A stretch of DNA of 64,000 nt, taken from Chitinophaga pinensis (GTDB lineage: Bacteria; Bacteroidota; Bacteroidia; Chitinophagales; Chitinophagaceae). The DNA is taken from contig LR632930.1 of assembly GCA_902167325.1 (NCBI GenBank), positions 5,146,001 through 5,210,000 of the forward strand, written 5' to 3'. Within the stretch, counting starts at the first letter, position 1; each line of letters starts with the position of its first letter. Both the position numbers and the translations under genes were made by a program. A model generated the notes under the pieces. It searched no databases, was not told the origin of the DNA, and saw only the letters and a list, made by a program, of their open reading frames with translations. This document shows positions 9,901 to 18,030 of the stretch, in pieces.

Positions 9901-9976
9901 AGGCCGTTAGCTGGAAGAAGAGGAGCAATGAGATTGCTTTCCACCTTCTTTGCTGATAACTAATTGGATTTGTCAT
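6908..9976 (-). CDS. SusC/RagA-family TonB-linked outer membrane transporter
   Basis: A 1022-residue TonB-dependent transporter. After the signal peptide (cleavage near residue 30, ..VLMAQ) comes a carboxypeptidase-regulatory-like domain (about 33-110: GKVTAPDGSAIPGITVVLRAT), the TonB box DEVVVIG (about 116-122), the plug (about 125-280, with PLYVVDGVVIS and DIEKIDVIPGASASAIYGARASNGVVLITTK) and a 22-strand-type barrel ending in LSLRASF. No N-terminal STN domain is seen, so it is not an anti-sigma-signalling type. It pairs with SusD downstream; the DeoR gene upstream on the same strand is the likely regulator. Confidence 0.95.
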   Translation of the reverse strand: MTNPISYQQRRWKAISLLLFFQLTACVLMAQVRFSGKVTAPDGSAIPGITVVLRATSSGANTDQNGQYNFTTNAQRTSYILEFSGIGFKTISKTVTVSGGTATADAVMEEDVLKMDEVVVIGSSLRQSRKQLGNTVNSVDAKQLQNTGSGNLSASLQGKVPGAQISQTSGDPAGGISIRMRGTSTIMGSSEPLYVVDGVVISNATNNVTNLNVAGNPRADFGTNRLADINPNDIEKIDVIPGASASAIYGARASNGVVLITTKSGKAGQLKVDVGTSIIMNELRKKVYISTYGKQFGTAALRLGNISDVPVTSPHVVYTRPDGQTRRLGTDLVDVTRYDYQDDIFQRGIGTDNYVSMSGGSEKTKYYFSGGYYKNEGIVKNTDFRRFNFKARIDQEINKYISITGGVAYTNSFSNEKPNGNVFWSPINSINITNNLYNIHERDVNGNLKAVEPTRVNPLSVIEDMKLTQQVSRTISDFQVKIKPVEGLSIDYILGIDNFSQEGNNFIERYPYISAQEGTGYASAANVNTFLVNNDFNISYNGKFGNFSSLTTVGFNHQYQKISGQYNEGRDMLPGITAITGAATKLDPRYSYDQRQVYGAFLQETFGYRNIAFLTLAARIDGSTSFPEDTRNYWYPKASLAWNLNEMDFWDNMGSWFSSARLRGSWGLAGNLSGIGSYQRFTSYTTASINGIATYNLFPGLGNAVVEPERASEMEGGVDLSFLRNRLGVVFTVYNKKIVGSSLLVERTLAPSSGGTSRIENVGDLTNKGWELGITATPVTNKNFNWNLTASVNRNKNLVTSSSQVTPISLANAGGSPSVILAGEPIGVFYGNYFERDANGNWAVDAQGRPIAAINNPTQKSLLRKVIGSPHPDWIVSFGNSLAYKKLTFNFLFDGALGQEVFNADRRTRQGVGIGDVSEKEIKGELPRGYIFAVYNTEEYRVEDGSYIKLREVSLSYELPSLAKWIRSMSVSLTGRNLVSFDNYDGYDPETNAGGNSAVLRGIDFGNVPIPRTYQLSLRASF

Positions 9977-10169
9977 GACGAATCTGGTTTAGACTAAAAA
10001 AATGAATGGGAGAATCGATTTTGGTTGATGTATGTTGTTCACATGATGTCATTGAGCCTTGACTGCCGTTTTTTGCGGCAGATTGCTGTCGGGGGTAAAG
10101 CCTTTCTTCGTCATTTAATTTTTGCCGGGGTCTGGCTTCCGTTCTTCTGTTGATTTTGTCCTGTCTGAT

Positions 10170-10916
10170 TTAGATTATTTCCAGTCCTGCGTTACGGTAT
10201 GGCTTCAGCAGCGCATCATCCGGGCCGAGTTCTGTGATTATGGTATCGATACTATTGATATTGCAAACTTTCAGCCGCTGAGCGGTATTGATTTTTTCCG
10301 AAATAGCCAGAGACACTACTCTGGAAGATGAGTCGATCATAGCTTTTTTGATCTGCACTACATCCCGGTCGTTATCAGTTAGTCCGGCGTGCAGGTCGAT
10401 GGCATTGGTACCCAGAAAGCATATGTCTGCCTTTACCTGCCTGATCTGTTCGATGGCAGCGCCTCCTACTGTTATTTTGGAGTTCTTCAGCAGGCGGTCT
10501 CCGATCAGGATCACGTCGATATGCGGATGCTGGGAGTACTCATAAGCCACGGGCAGGCTTCCGGTAAAGAAGGTGGCGTGGAGCTGCTGGGGCAGTGCGC
10601 GGGCCATTTCCAGGATGGTGGTACCACCCGTGGTGAGCACGAACATGCCGTTTTGGATAAGTTGTGCGGCTTTATGCGCGATTATCTTCTTTTCCGACCG
10701 GGCATATACGTCGGTTGGACTAAATGAATTATGGAAAGATTTGGAAAGCGCCCCTCCGTGAACTTTAATAATCCTGCCCATTTCTGCCAGTTCGTTAAGA
10801 TCGCGCCGGATGGTGTCTTCAGACACGCCTAAGCGATCCACGAGGTAGGTCGTGAGCACTTTATTATGGAGGTTTACCTCATGAAGAATTACGTTGTGAC
10901 GTTCTTCCTTCAGCAT
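10170..10916 (-). CDS. DeoR/GlpR-family transcriptional regulator
   Basis: 248 residues from the ATG at 10916; the open frame continues 20 codons further up but MLKEERHNVILHEV is the usual DeoR start. The N-terminal helix-turn-helix is clear (TTYLVDRLGVSEDTIRRDLNELAEMGRIIKVHGGAL, about 21-57). The rest is the DeoR sensor fold of the ribose-isomerase type (TGGTTILEMARALP, GNAI-like FLGTNAIDLHAGLTD), which binds sugar phosphates. It lies 193 bases before susC on the same strand, so control of the transporter pair by a phosphorylated sugar is plausible but inferred. Confidence 0.88.
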   Translation of the reverse strand: MLKEERHNVILHEVNLHNKVLTTYLVDRLGVSEDTIRRDLNELAEMGRIIKVHGGALSKSFHNSFSPTDVYARSEKKIIAHKAAQLIQNGMFVLTTGGTTILEMARALPQQLHATFFTGSLPVAYEYSQHPHIDVILIGDRLLKNSKITVGGAAIEQIRQVKADICFLGTNAIDLHAGLTDNDRDVVQIKKAMIDSSSRVVSLAISEKINTAQRLKVCNINSIDTIITELGPDDALLKPYRNAGLEII

Positions 10917-11096
10917 AAGCAGGGGCAGATTTGGTTGAACAGTACTCAAGGTAGGTAAAAGCCCGCATTCCCGCAAATAAATGCAAATCTTTAATTAAAA
11001 ACGCAACTTAGCGCACCAAAATTGCCGATTTAAGCGTCTGTAGAGGATAAAAGGGTGAAGAAATCACCAGAACATCGAGCGTCGTGTTTTGCAAAA

Positions 11097-11305
11097 CCTA
11101 CTGACATCCTACTGCCATCCTTCAGTGATCCTTCAGTGGTGTTCAGTGGTGGTACAGGTTTGAAGGTGTTTGACTGAAGGATCACTGAAGGATCACTGAA
11201 GGATCACTGAAGGTTTGCTGAACCTTCATCCGTGTTCAGCAGCGGTGCGGCCTTGAGGGTGTTTGGATGAAGGTTGGATGAAGGATCACTGAAGGTTGGA
11301 TGGAG
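11097..11305. repeat. Intergenic array of 19 degenerate 11-bp units
   Basis: The 575-base gap between the DeoR gene and the patatin gene holds 209 bases that divide without slippage into nineteen 11-mers. Three consecutive units are identical (CTGAAGGATCA at 11174, 11185, 11196); others are variants such as CCTACTGACAT, CCTACTGCCAT, CCTTCAGTGAT, CCTTCAGTGGT, GTTGGATGAAG and GATCACTGAAG. The left part carries the reverse complement of the right part: CCTTCAGTGATCCTTCAGTG (11119-11138) pairs with 11183-11202. The unit is not a multiple of three, and nothing coding is seen. The rest of the gap shows no other feature. Confidence 0.85.
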
Positions 11306-11491
11306 AAATGACGTTTCGTCTCAGGATTTATGCACTCTCATCCCAACTTTCAGGCTATGACGTCACAAATTTTTCAATCGGGTCCGATTTCAACATAAGT
11401 TTGAATTGCGGGGTGTGGGTACTTAACCGCGGATATTGATACCGCCTGTACGTCTTTGTAACCAGTAAATGATAAGGAGGATGCACCGGCA

Positions 11492-13717
11492 CTAAAAATG
11501 AAAGCCCAGATTCACATAGGCTTTTAGTACCTGCGCCTGATCGCTGTACATAAGGGTGGCTTCGAATGGACCCAGTTTGGAACTGTAAGCCAATGTAAGG
11601 CCATAGCCTGTCAGGTAATAGTACTTGGTGGCAGAGATGCCGTTGAGATCGTAAAGGGCCGTGGAAATGCGCGGAATGGCGTAAACATTGCGCAATGCCT
11701 CATACTGCCAGCCAAGTTGCAGGGAAACAACGCTGGGGGTATTGATTTCTCCGTCGTATAAACCAACGAAGGGAACCTGGTTCCTGCTGAAATCCGTAAC
11801 TCCCCCTATCCGGAAATCGTTGATAATGGCCTGGTTGTAATTGAAATTATAGCCCGCATATGCATTCAGGTTCAGGGTCGACTTCCGGCTCATAGGGAAA
11901 TAGTAGTTCATTTTGAGAGTAACCCGCTGGTAATGATCGAAAGTGAAACCCATACTGTCTAAAGGCAGTTCGTACCCATCCTTCCTTACCTTGATATCGG
12001 GGTTCTGACTGTGTACCATACCTGCTTCCATCTCAATGCGGGCACCACGGGTAGGATACAGTTTGCGGTCGAGCGTATTGAGCCCGTAATAAACAAATGA
12101 ATTAAACTGATTGGTATTACCATCCATTTCCACAAAAGGGGAAATCTTGGGTTTCAGGCGCATATATTCCCAGCGGGAACCTACGCCGATAGCCATCACG
12201 CGGTTCAGCATCAGTTGAAAATGACCGCTCACATTGGCATATTTGCTGCGGTACTCCTGTATTTTCCGGTAATCGCTATAAAAACTGAAAGGATTATTCT
12301 CGTAATAAGCTCCCAGCCCAAAACCTAAATTGCGTTTACGGCCGAGGTACTTAAAAAATTCTGCACGTAGCCGCGGGTTTTCACTGATAGCCGCCGATAC
12401 AAGGGCACGGCTGTTCGGCACAATAAAGTTACGCTGCGTAATATTTATGATAGCACTTACACTGGTAAAGGTATTATAATGCAGGGCGAACTTTACGTAT
12501 GTCAATGGGTTCTCCTCCACCTGGATCTCCAGATCGCTGCGGCCATAACCGTGCGGACGAAGGTTATAAGTGATCTGTTTATAGAAACGGGTACCGTATA
12601 CGTTCAGGATGGCTTCCCGGATCTTATCGGGCGTGTAGCAGCCACCCGGCTCCAGGCCCAGCCTGCCACGGAAGAACTTCTCATCGGAATGCAGAAGACC
12701 GGTGATCCTGATATCAGCGACCTCGATATCCGGTACGCGGGGGAGGCGGTTCTTTTCGGGAGGTGCTTCGGGGTAAAGGGCATTCAGGGAATCGGCCATC
12801 TTTTTAAAAACAGGATACAGCTCCCTGCCCTTCCGCTTTCCGATCTCAATAATGGAATCCACACTGTTGAAGCTGGCGGCAGAATACCCTTTCAGCTCCG
12901 GTTCAATATACACATCGGTAATCTTCCTTGCTTCCACGAAATCAGCAGCGTCTTTATAAAATCCCAGCTGGTACAGGATATCAATGGGAGTAATGAGTTC
13001 TTCGGCTGTGCGCAGTCCGCCGCTAACGTTGGACCCAATAATGATATCGGCCCCCATGCCTTTGGCGGTAATGGTGGGAAAATTACGCACCACGCCACCA
13101 TCAACCAGTTTACGTCCATTTATGCGGACGGCCGTAAAAACGGAGGGTATGGCCATACTGGCGCGGATGGATTGCACGATCTCCCCTTTTTCAAGTGTTA
13201 CGATGTCGCCGGTGGCTACATCTGTGGCAATACATTTAAAAGGGATATTAAATTGGGAAAAATCCTTTACGTCCCTGACGGGCCAGCACATTTTAGCCAG
13301 TTCGAGCCAGAGCTGCTCCCCGGAAATAACGCCTGAAGTGAGTTTAGGACGGCCGTATTCAAAGGGGATCTCGATCATGTAGCGGTTGTACTCCCCTCTT
13401 TCTTCGAAGCTGATATCGGACATTACGGGCTGGTTGGAGAAGAGGCTGTTCCAGTCGAGCCGCCGGGCCATTATTTCTATGGAGTCTCCCGAATATCCGA
13501 TGGCGTAGAGGGAACCTACGATACTTCCCATACTCGTTCCCGTAATAAGATCTACCCGGAGACCAGCACTGTCTATCGCCTGCAGGATACCTATATGCGC
13601 AAGGCCTTTGGCTCCGCCCCCGCTGAGGGTTAGCCCTACTTTAGGCCGCTGGGCCTGCAACTGGAGAGGAAAAAGCCCCGACGTTATGATCAATAAAAGG
13701 AAAAAAGTCCGCAGCAT
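11492..13717 (-). CDS. Patatin-like phospholipase with C-terminal surface-antigen barrel
   Basis: 741 residues. The signal peptide ends near LQLQAQ (23). A patatin domain follows (about 26-230) with oxyanion loop SGGGAKG (32-38), nucleophile elbow GTSMG (S62) and catalytic DGG (D206). A POTRA-like segment (about 330-400) leads into a 16-strand Omp85-type barrel ending in VNLGFHF. This is the architecture of PlpD-like type Vd secreted lipases and their Bacteroidota homologues; the patatin part is expected in the periplasm or at the surface. No hydrolase partner lies nearby. Single gene, minus strand. Confidence 0.9.
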   Translation of the reverse strand: MLRTFFLLLIITSGLFPLQLQAQRPKVGLTLSGGGAKGLAHIGILQAIDSAGLRVDLITGTSMGSIVGSLYAIGYSGDSIEIMARRLDWNSLFSNQPVMSDISFEERGEYNRYMIEIPFEYGRPKLTSGVISGEQLWLELAKMCWPVRDVKDFSQFNIPFKCIATDVATGDIVTLEKGEIVQSIRASMAIPSVFTAVRINGRKLVDGGVVRNFPTITAKGMGADIIIGSNVSGGLRTAEELITPIDILYQLGFYKDAADFVEARKITDVYIEPELKGYSAASFNSVDSIIEIGKRKGRELYPVFKKMADSLNALYPEAPPEKNRLPRVPDIEVADIRITGLLHSDEKFFRGRLGLEPGGCYTPDKIREAILNVYGTRFYKQITYNLRPHGYGRSDLEIQVEENPLTYVKFALHYNTFTSVSAIINITQRNFIVPNSRALVSAAISENPRLRAEFFKYLGRKRNLGFGLGAYYENNPFSFYSDYRKIQEYRSKYANVSGHFQLMLNRVMAIGVGSRWEYMRLKPKISPFVEMDGNTNQFNSFVYYGLNTLDRKLYPTRGARIEMEAGMVHSQNPDIKVRKDGYELPLDSMGFTFDHYQRVTLKMNYYFPMSRKSTLNLNAYAGYNFNYNQAIINDFRIGGVTDFSRNQVPFVGLYDGEINTPSVVSLQLGWQYEALRNVYAIPRISTALYDLNGISATKYYYLTGYGLTLAYSSKLGPFEATLMYSDQAQVLKAYVNLGFHF

Positions 13718-13779
13718 TAGGTATTTCCGTAGGTAATTGATTAAAGTTAACAGTTAAAACAATGCAAAACTGCTGAAGG

Positions 13780-13810
13780 TTGGAAACATTCCGGTTATTT
13801 TTTATCTTTT
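13780..13810 (+). promoter_or_regulatory. Probable promoter of the MHS transporter
   Basis: TTG at 13780-13782 and TATCTTTT at 13803-13810 are 20 bases apart, close to TTTG-N19-TAnnTTTG, and end 20 bases before the ATG. Confidence 0.4.
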
Positions 13811-13830
13811 CCGGATAACAATTTCACTTT

Positions 13831-15324
13831 ATGAATGTATCCAACCCGAAGCAGAATATCTGGCAGGTCATATTCGCTTCTTCTGCGGGAACCCTTATTG
13901 AATGGTACGATTTCTACATTTTCGGTAGTCTTTCCATGATCCTGGCAGAGAAATTCTTCCCTGACAGCAATCCCACACTGGCTTACGTTGCCACTTTGGC
14001 CACCTTCGCCATTGGCTTCGTGGTCCGTCCGTTTGGCGCGATCGTATTCGGCCGGCTGGGCGATATGGTAGGCAGGAAATATACTTTTCTCCTGACACTC
14101 CTCATTATGGGCGGCAGCACCTTCGCCATCGGGCTGATACCCAGTTTCGCCACTATTGGTTACCTGGCACCGGTGCTTGTACTCATCCTAAGGCTGGCAC
14201 AGGGGCTGGCATTGGGTGGAGAATACGGCGGAGCAGCCACTTACGTTGCGGAGCATTCCCCGGCCAACCGGCGGGGGTATTTCACCAGCTTTATTCAAAC
14301 CACGGCTACGCTTGGCCTCTTTGTGTCGCTGGGCGTAATCCTGGCAACCCGCCTTTCCATGACGCCGGAAGCATTCAGCGACTGGGGATGGCGCATTCCC
14401 TTCTGGCTCAGCGTATTCCTGGTACTGATGAGCTATTACATCCGGATCAAACTGCATGAGTCCCCGCTGTTCTCCAAACTGAAGGCGGAAGGTAAAACAT
14501 CCAAGAACCCGCTGAAAGAAAGCTTCGGGAACAAGGAAAACCTCAAACTGGTGCTGCTTGCGCTGTTTGGTGCCACCATGGGCCAGGGTGTTGTTTGGTA
14601 TACGGGACAATTTTATGCCCTCTCCTTCCTGCAGAACACCATGAAGGTCGAGTTCATACAATCCAATATTATCATCGCCACTGCCCTGTTCTTTGGCACA
14701 CCGCTGTTCATTCTCTTTGGTCACTTATCCGATAAGATCGGCCGCAAAAAGATCATGATGGCGGGCATGCTCATTGCCGCTATCAGCTATTTCCCCATCT
14801 ATCATGCCATGGATGCTACTGTGGACCTGTCCCGCAAACAGGAAATGACAGAACGTTACCGGATAGAAAGCACTACCACGCTTGTGAACAATGCCCCTGT
14901 AGAACATACGCGTAAGATCCGCGAGTTTTCGGATGGTACAACTGTAACTGAAATCACTACAGCTAACAAGCCTGTTACTAAGGAAGTAAAACTCGGCCAG
15001 AACCAAACAATCTGGCTGATATTCCTCGTGTTCGTACAGGTATTGTTCGTTACCATGGTATATGGCCCTATAGCTGCATTCCTCGTGGAGCTGTTCCCTA
15101 CCCGCATTCGGTATACATCGATGTCACTGCCCTATCATATCGGAAACGGTGTATTCGGCGGTATGCTTCCTGCGATTGCCACGCTGCTTGTACAACGCTA
15201 CAATAACCACCTTGCCGGACTTATATATCCCGTAGCCATAGCAGTGATATGTATGGTGATTGGCATCGTGTTTATCCGCGAAAGAAAATCGAAAGACGGG
15301 TTTGAAGAAGAACCCGAAGTATAA
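13831..15324 (+). CDS. MHS-family MFS transporter
   Basis: A 497-residue, 12-helix proton symporter of the metabolite:H+ symporter group (KgtP, ProP, ShiA relatives). Diagnostic words are GTLIEWYDFYIFG (20-32), GRLGDMVGRKYTF and RLAQGLALGGEYGGAATYVAEHSP. The family takes up carboxylates, betaines or similar small solutes; the substrate is not clear here. Between helices 9 and 10 (about residues 330-395) there is a hydrophilic insertion with repeated TT motifs (STTTLVNN, DGTTVTEITT) that typical members of about 430 residues lack. Single gene with its own promoter and terminator. Confidence 0.88.
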   Translation: MNVSNPKQNIWQVIFASSAGTLIEWYDFYIFGSLSMILAEKFFPDSNPTLAYVATLATFAIGFVVRPFGAIVFGRLGDMVGRKYTFLLTLLIMGGSTFAIGLIPSFATIGYLAPVLVLILRLAQGLALGGEYGGAATYVAEHSPANRRGYFTSFIQTTATLGLFVSLGVILATRLSMTPEAFSDWGWRIPFWLSVFLVLMSYYIRIKLHESPLFSKLKAEGKTSKNPLKESFGNKENLKLVLLALFGATMGQGVVWYTGQFYALSFLQNTMKVEFIQSNIIIATALFFGTPLFILFGHLSDKIGRKKIMMAGMLIAAISYFPIYHAMDATVDLSRKQEMTERYRIESTTTLVNNAPVEHTRKIREFSDGTTVTEITTANKPVTKEVKLGQNQTIWLIFLVFVQVLFVTMVYGPIAAFLVELFPTRIRYTSMSLPYHIGNGVFGGMLPAIATLLVQRYNNHLAGLIYPVAIAVICMVIGIVFIRERKSKDGFEEEPEV

Positions 15325-15348
15325 ACGTACATTGAAACAATAGACTTG

Positions 15349-15387
15349 AAACAGTTTGCCGGTAACCTTCCGGCAGACTGTTTTTCT
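15349..15387 (+). terminator. Terminator after MHS transporter
   Basis: A 14-bp stem with one G-T wobble (15349-15362 pairing with 15370-15383), loop TAACCTT, followed by a T-rich stretch. Confidence 0.8.
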
Positions 15388-15462
15388 TTACAGCAACTGC
15401 AACCGTATACTCATTACCTGAAAAACTTCACCTGAATAACAGCAGAAGCTCCCTGCAGCAGT

Positions 15463-15972
15463 TTATCCCCGCATGCGGTAATCCATCAATTCGGTCACTG
15501 CCATGGTGTTCTCTTTCACCGTTTCTGTCAGCGCTTCCAGCTTGCGGTTGGTTTCTGCCAGCGCGGCTTCCAAGATCCCCGTACGCTCATCAATGAGATT
15601 GAAGCGTTGTTTGATTTCCTGATAGCGGTGATCATGCTTATCTTCACTGATAATGTACATACGGGTGAAGCAAGCCATGTGGTGTTCCAGCTGGCCCATC
15701 CGCTCTACTATGATTCCCATCTGCCCTTCCTGCATGTTCATTCTAAGATCCAGTTTGTCCATACGCTGATCAAGCAAATCCATCCGCAACTCCAGTCTGT
15801 TAAGCCGGAACTCTACCTTCTCCAACCTTTGATCCAGTTTTTCCAGCGTCTCCACAATTGTAGGAATCAGCACATCATAAACTGCCATGCGGTCTGAGAT
15901 GACTTTAATCTGATCAGACATGATAAGCATCTGATCGTACATCTCTGTTAATTTTTTCATGACAACGCCCAT
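15463..15972 (-). CDS. Coiled-coil hypothetical protein
   Basis: A 169-residue protein that is almost entirely predicted coiled coil, with heptad-spaced R-L/M motifs in the middle (LEKVEFRLNRLELRMDLLDQRMDKLDLRM, about 50-79). No signal peptide or membrane helix. Eight methionines in the first 30 residues make the exact start uncertain; the ATG at 15960 is an alternative. It resembles the many small self-associating coiled-coil proteins annotated as hypothetical in this phylum. Function unknown. Confidence 0.75.
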   Translation of the reverse strand: MGVVMKKLTEMYDQMLIMSDQIKVISDRMAVYDVLIPTIVETLEKLDQRLEKVEFRLNRLELRMDLLDQRMDKLDLRMNMQEGQMGIIVERMGQLEHHMACFTRMYIISEDKHDHRYQEIKQRFNLIDERTGILEAALAETNRKLEALTETVKENTMAVTELMDYRMRG

Positions 15973-16070
15973 CGAAATTTCTTATACCACAAAAATTGTT
16001 TTAGTGGAGCACGCATGTAGCGGGAGGGGAATTCACAAAAAAATTATGCATATCAGTATTTGGAGGCAAA

Positions 16071-16089
16071 ATCTCCGAAATTCGGAGAT
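16071..16089. repeat. 19-base palindrome downstream of the GSCFA gene
   Basis: ATCTCCGAA-A-TTCGGAGAT is a perfect inverted repeat. A near copy, TCTCCGAAATTCAGAGAT, lies at 16178-16195 inside the last codons of the GSCFA gene. Confidence 0.6.
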
Positions 16090-16123
16090 AAAAAAAGGCT
16101 GCGCTTTTCAATTGCGCAACCTT
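16090..16123 (-). terminator. Terminator of the nudix-rlmB-HMGL-GSCFA run
   Basis: On the minus strand a 10-bp stem with one mismatch (16114-16123 pairing with 16095-16104) is followed by seven T. It lies 30 bases past the GSCFA stop. Confidence 0.7.
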
Positions 16124-16152
16124 ATGGTATATAAATCTTTTCAGCCCTTATT

Positions 16153-17127
16153 TCATGAATGAAAAAAAAGTAATTCGTCTCCGAAATTCAGAGATGGATT
16201 TTTTTCCTGAAGCTGTTTTACCTTCTTTTCCATGGCTGCCATAAACTGCCGGTGCCCCGGACTTTCCCGATTAAACGGCCGGTGCCCCATTGCACGAATT
16301 ACCTCTGCGATCTGGTGCGCTACATCCTGCGAAGCGGGCTGTACACAGGCTTTTAAAAAGTGCTCCCATACATATTGCACAGCCTGCTCATTGGGATGCA
16401 CCATATCTTCTTTATAAAAACGATAATCGCGCAAATCATCCAGTACCAACTCATATGCAGGGAAATAAAACAACCGGTCGAATTTATTGACCAGGTGATG
16501 TACCGCCTGCAACAATACCGCCTTACTAAGATTATTCTCCACTACCCCGTCGCGCGCATAACGCACAGGGCTCACCGTAAAGAGGATATTAACTTTCCGG
16601 TTCACGAAAAACAACCGGTGCATCATGTTATCCAATGCAGAAATAACCTCATCGGCCGGGATCAGTTTTTTCGTAAACGCTGCGTCCGGTACTTTATGGC
16701 AATTGCCCACCAGCCTGTTATTCTCCTTCAGATAGTATGCGTGTGCCGAACCCAGTGTGATCACCAGCCAGTCGGCCTCCCTGAGCCGTTCTGATGCTGC
16801 CGCCTGCGATGCGTTGATCTGTGCCAGCACGGCATCACGATCTGTACCGGAGAAACGGGAATGGTGATCCCAGCTATGCCAGATGTCTTCATGCAGAAAA
16901 AGATCATCCGCCGAATAATGTTTGTTATCCAGATACTGCTGCATGCTGTGGGCAATGCTCAGCGGGTTAAAAAGTATGCCGTTGGGATTGAGCAGCACAT
17001 CGAACTTGTGTTGCTCCAGCCGGTGACCGATCTCTTCCGCGAAACAGGAGCCTGAGAGCAACAGCTTGTCGGAATATTGCATGGAAGGCCCCAGCGGAGC
17101 CACCGGAAATGTGAGGCGAAAATTCAT
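16153..17127 (-). CDS. GSCFA domain protein
   Basis: 324 residues. The signature LLLSGSCFAEEIG lies at about 23-35, followed by NPNGILFNPLSI. The family is an SGNH-hydrolase-like fold of unknown substrate: the serine of GSC is the likely nucleophile, VITLGSAHAYY holds the block II glycine and DMVHPNE near 243 supplies the D-x-x-H. No signal peptide. It ends a four-gene minus-strand run after HMG-CoA lyase (25-base gap). The sequence 4 bases before its ATG (TACTTTTA) is close to the -7 box, so it may also be transcribed alone. Confidence 0.85.
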   Translation of the reverse strand: MNFRLTFPVAPLGPSMQYSDKLLLSGSCFAEEIGHRLEQHKFDVLLNPNGILFNPLSIAHSMQQYLDNKHYSADDLFLHEDIWHSWDHHSRFSGTDRDAVLAQINASQAAASERLREADWLVITLGSAHAYYLKENNRLVGNCHKVPDAAFTKKLIPADEVISALDNMMHRLFFVNRKVNILFTVSPVRYARDGVVENNLSKAVLLQAVHHLVNKFDRLFYFPAYELVLDDLRDYRFYKEDMVHPNEQAVQYVWEHFLKACVQPASQDVAHQIAEVIRAMGHRPFNRESPGHRQFMAAMEKKVKQLQEKNPSLNFGDELLFFHS

Positions 17128-17152
17128 GCTGTAAAAGTATCAAAAAATCGGG

Positions 17153-17998
17153 CTAATGATGGAATACACTGTCTGCCAGCACCATCGCTTCCGCGAATGT
17201 TTTAGTATCAAGACTGTTTGCGATACCCTTTTCTGAACAGAACTGCAGCAGCTGTTCGGTGGCAATGTTCCCTACCAGATCATCCTGCGCCATGGGGCAA
17301 CCGCCTATGCCGCGTATGGCACTGTCGAACCGGCGGCAGCCACTCTCCCATGCAGCAGCAATCTTCTCCTCCCATGCCTGGGGCGTGGAATGAAAATGCG
17401 CGCCGAATTCTACCTGCGGATAAGCAGGCACCAGGGCGGAAAAAAGGGAGGTTATCCCTTCCGGTTTAGCCACGCCAACCGTATCAGCCAGCGAAATGAT
17501 GGGGATATGCAGTTCGGCAAAACGGTCCGCCCATTCCAGGGCTACGTCCGGACTGTACGGATCGCCATAAGGATTCCCGAAACCCATGGAAATATAGATT
17601 ACCAGTTGTTTACTGTTCTTGACACACAGCTCCTGTATGGTTTGGACCTGCTCCAGTGCTTCGGGGATCGTTTTGTTGGTATTCCTCAGCTGAAAGGTTT
17701 CTGAGATGGAAAAGGGGAACCCGAGGTATTGTATCCGCTCATGGACCACCGCCTCTTCCGCCCCGCGTACATTGGCCACTATGGCCAATAACTTTGTGGA
17801 GGAAGGGTCCAGTCCTTCCAGTACTTCGGCCGTATCTGCCATCTGGGGGATGGCTTTGGCGGATACGAAGCTGCCAAAGTCGAGGGTATCGAACCCCACG
17901 CGCAGCAAGGCATTGAGGTATGCAATTTTCTCCTTTGCGGGAATCATGCGCGGCCATCCCTGCATGGCATCGCGCGGGCATTCGATGAATTTCAGCAT
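17153..17998 (-). CDS. mvaB: Hydroxymethylglutaryl-CoA lyase
   Basis: 281 residues, a DRE-TIM-type barrel that splits HMG-CoA into acetoacetate and acetyl-CoA, the last step of leucine breakdown. Visible sites: IECPRDAMQG (5-14, catalytic R and metal-binding D), GFDTLDFGSFVSAKAIPQM, ISLADTVGVA, FGAHFHST with the two metal histidines, and the GIGGCPMA loop with the catalytic cysteine near residue 240. The CPRD motif in place of the more common GPRD matches, from memory, Bacteroidota enzymes. No other leucine-pathway gene is adjacent. Confidence 0.88.
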   Translation of the reverse strand: MLKFIECPRDAMQGWPRMIPAKEKIAYLNALLRVGFDTLDFGSFVSAKAIPQMADTAEVLEGLDPSSTKLLAIVANVRGAEEAVVHERIQYLGFPFSISETFQLRNTNKTIPEALEQVQTIQELCVKNSKQLVIYISMGFGNPYGDPYSPDVALEWADRFAELHIPIISLADTVGVAKPEGITSLFSALVPAYPQVEFGAHFHSTPQAWEEKIAAAWESGCRRFDSAIRGIGGCPMAQDDLVGNIATEQLLQFCSEKGIANSLDTKTFAEAMVLADSVFHH

Positions 17999-18030
17999 AT
18001 GCTAAAATAACAAATTATGTGCTCCGTACA

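Noticed and set aside
11119..11202. Insertion-sequence inverted repeats around the array
   Set aside because: The two arms belong to the same 11-bp register as the array and enclose only about 44 bases, with no transposase.
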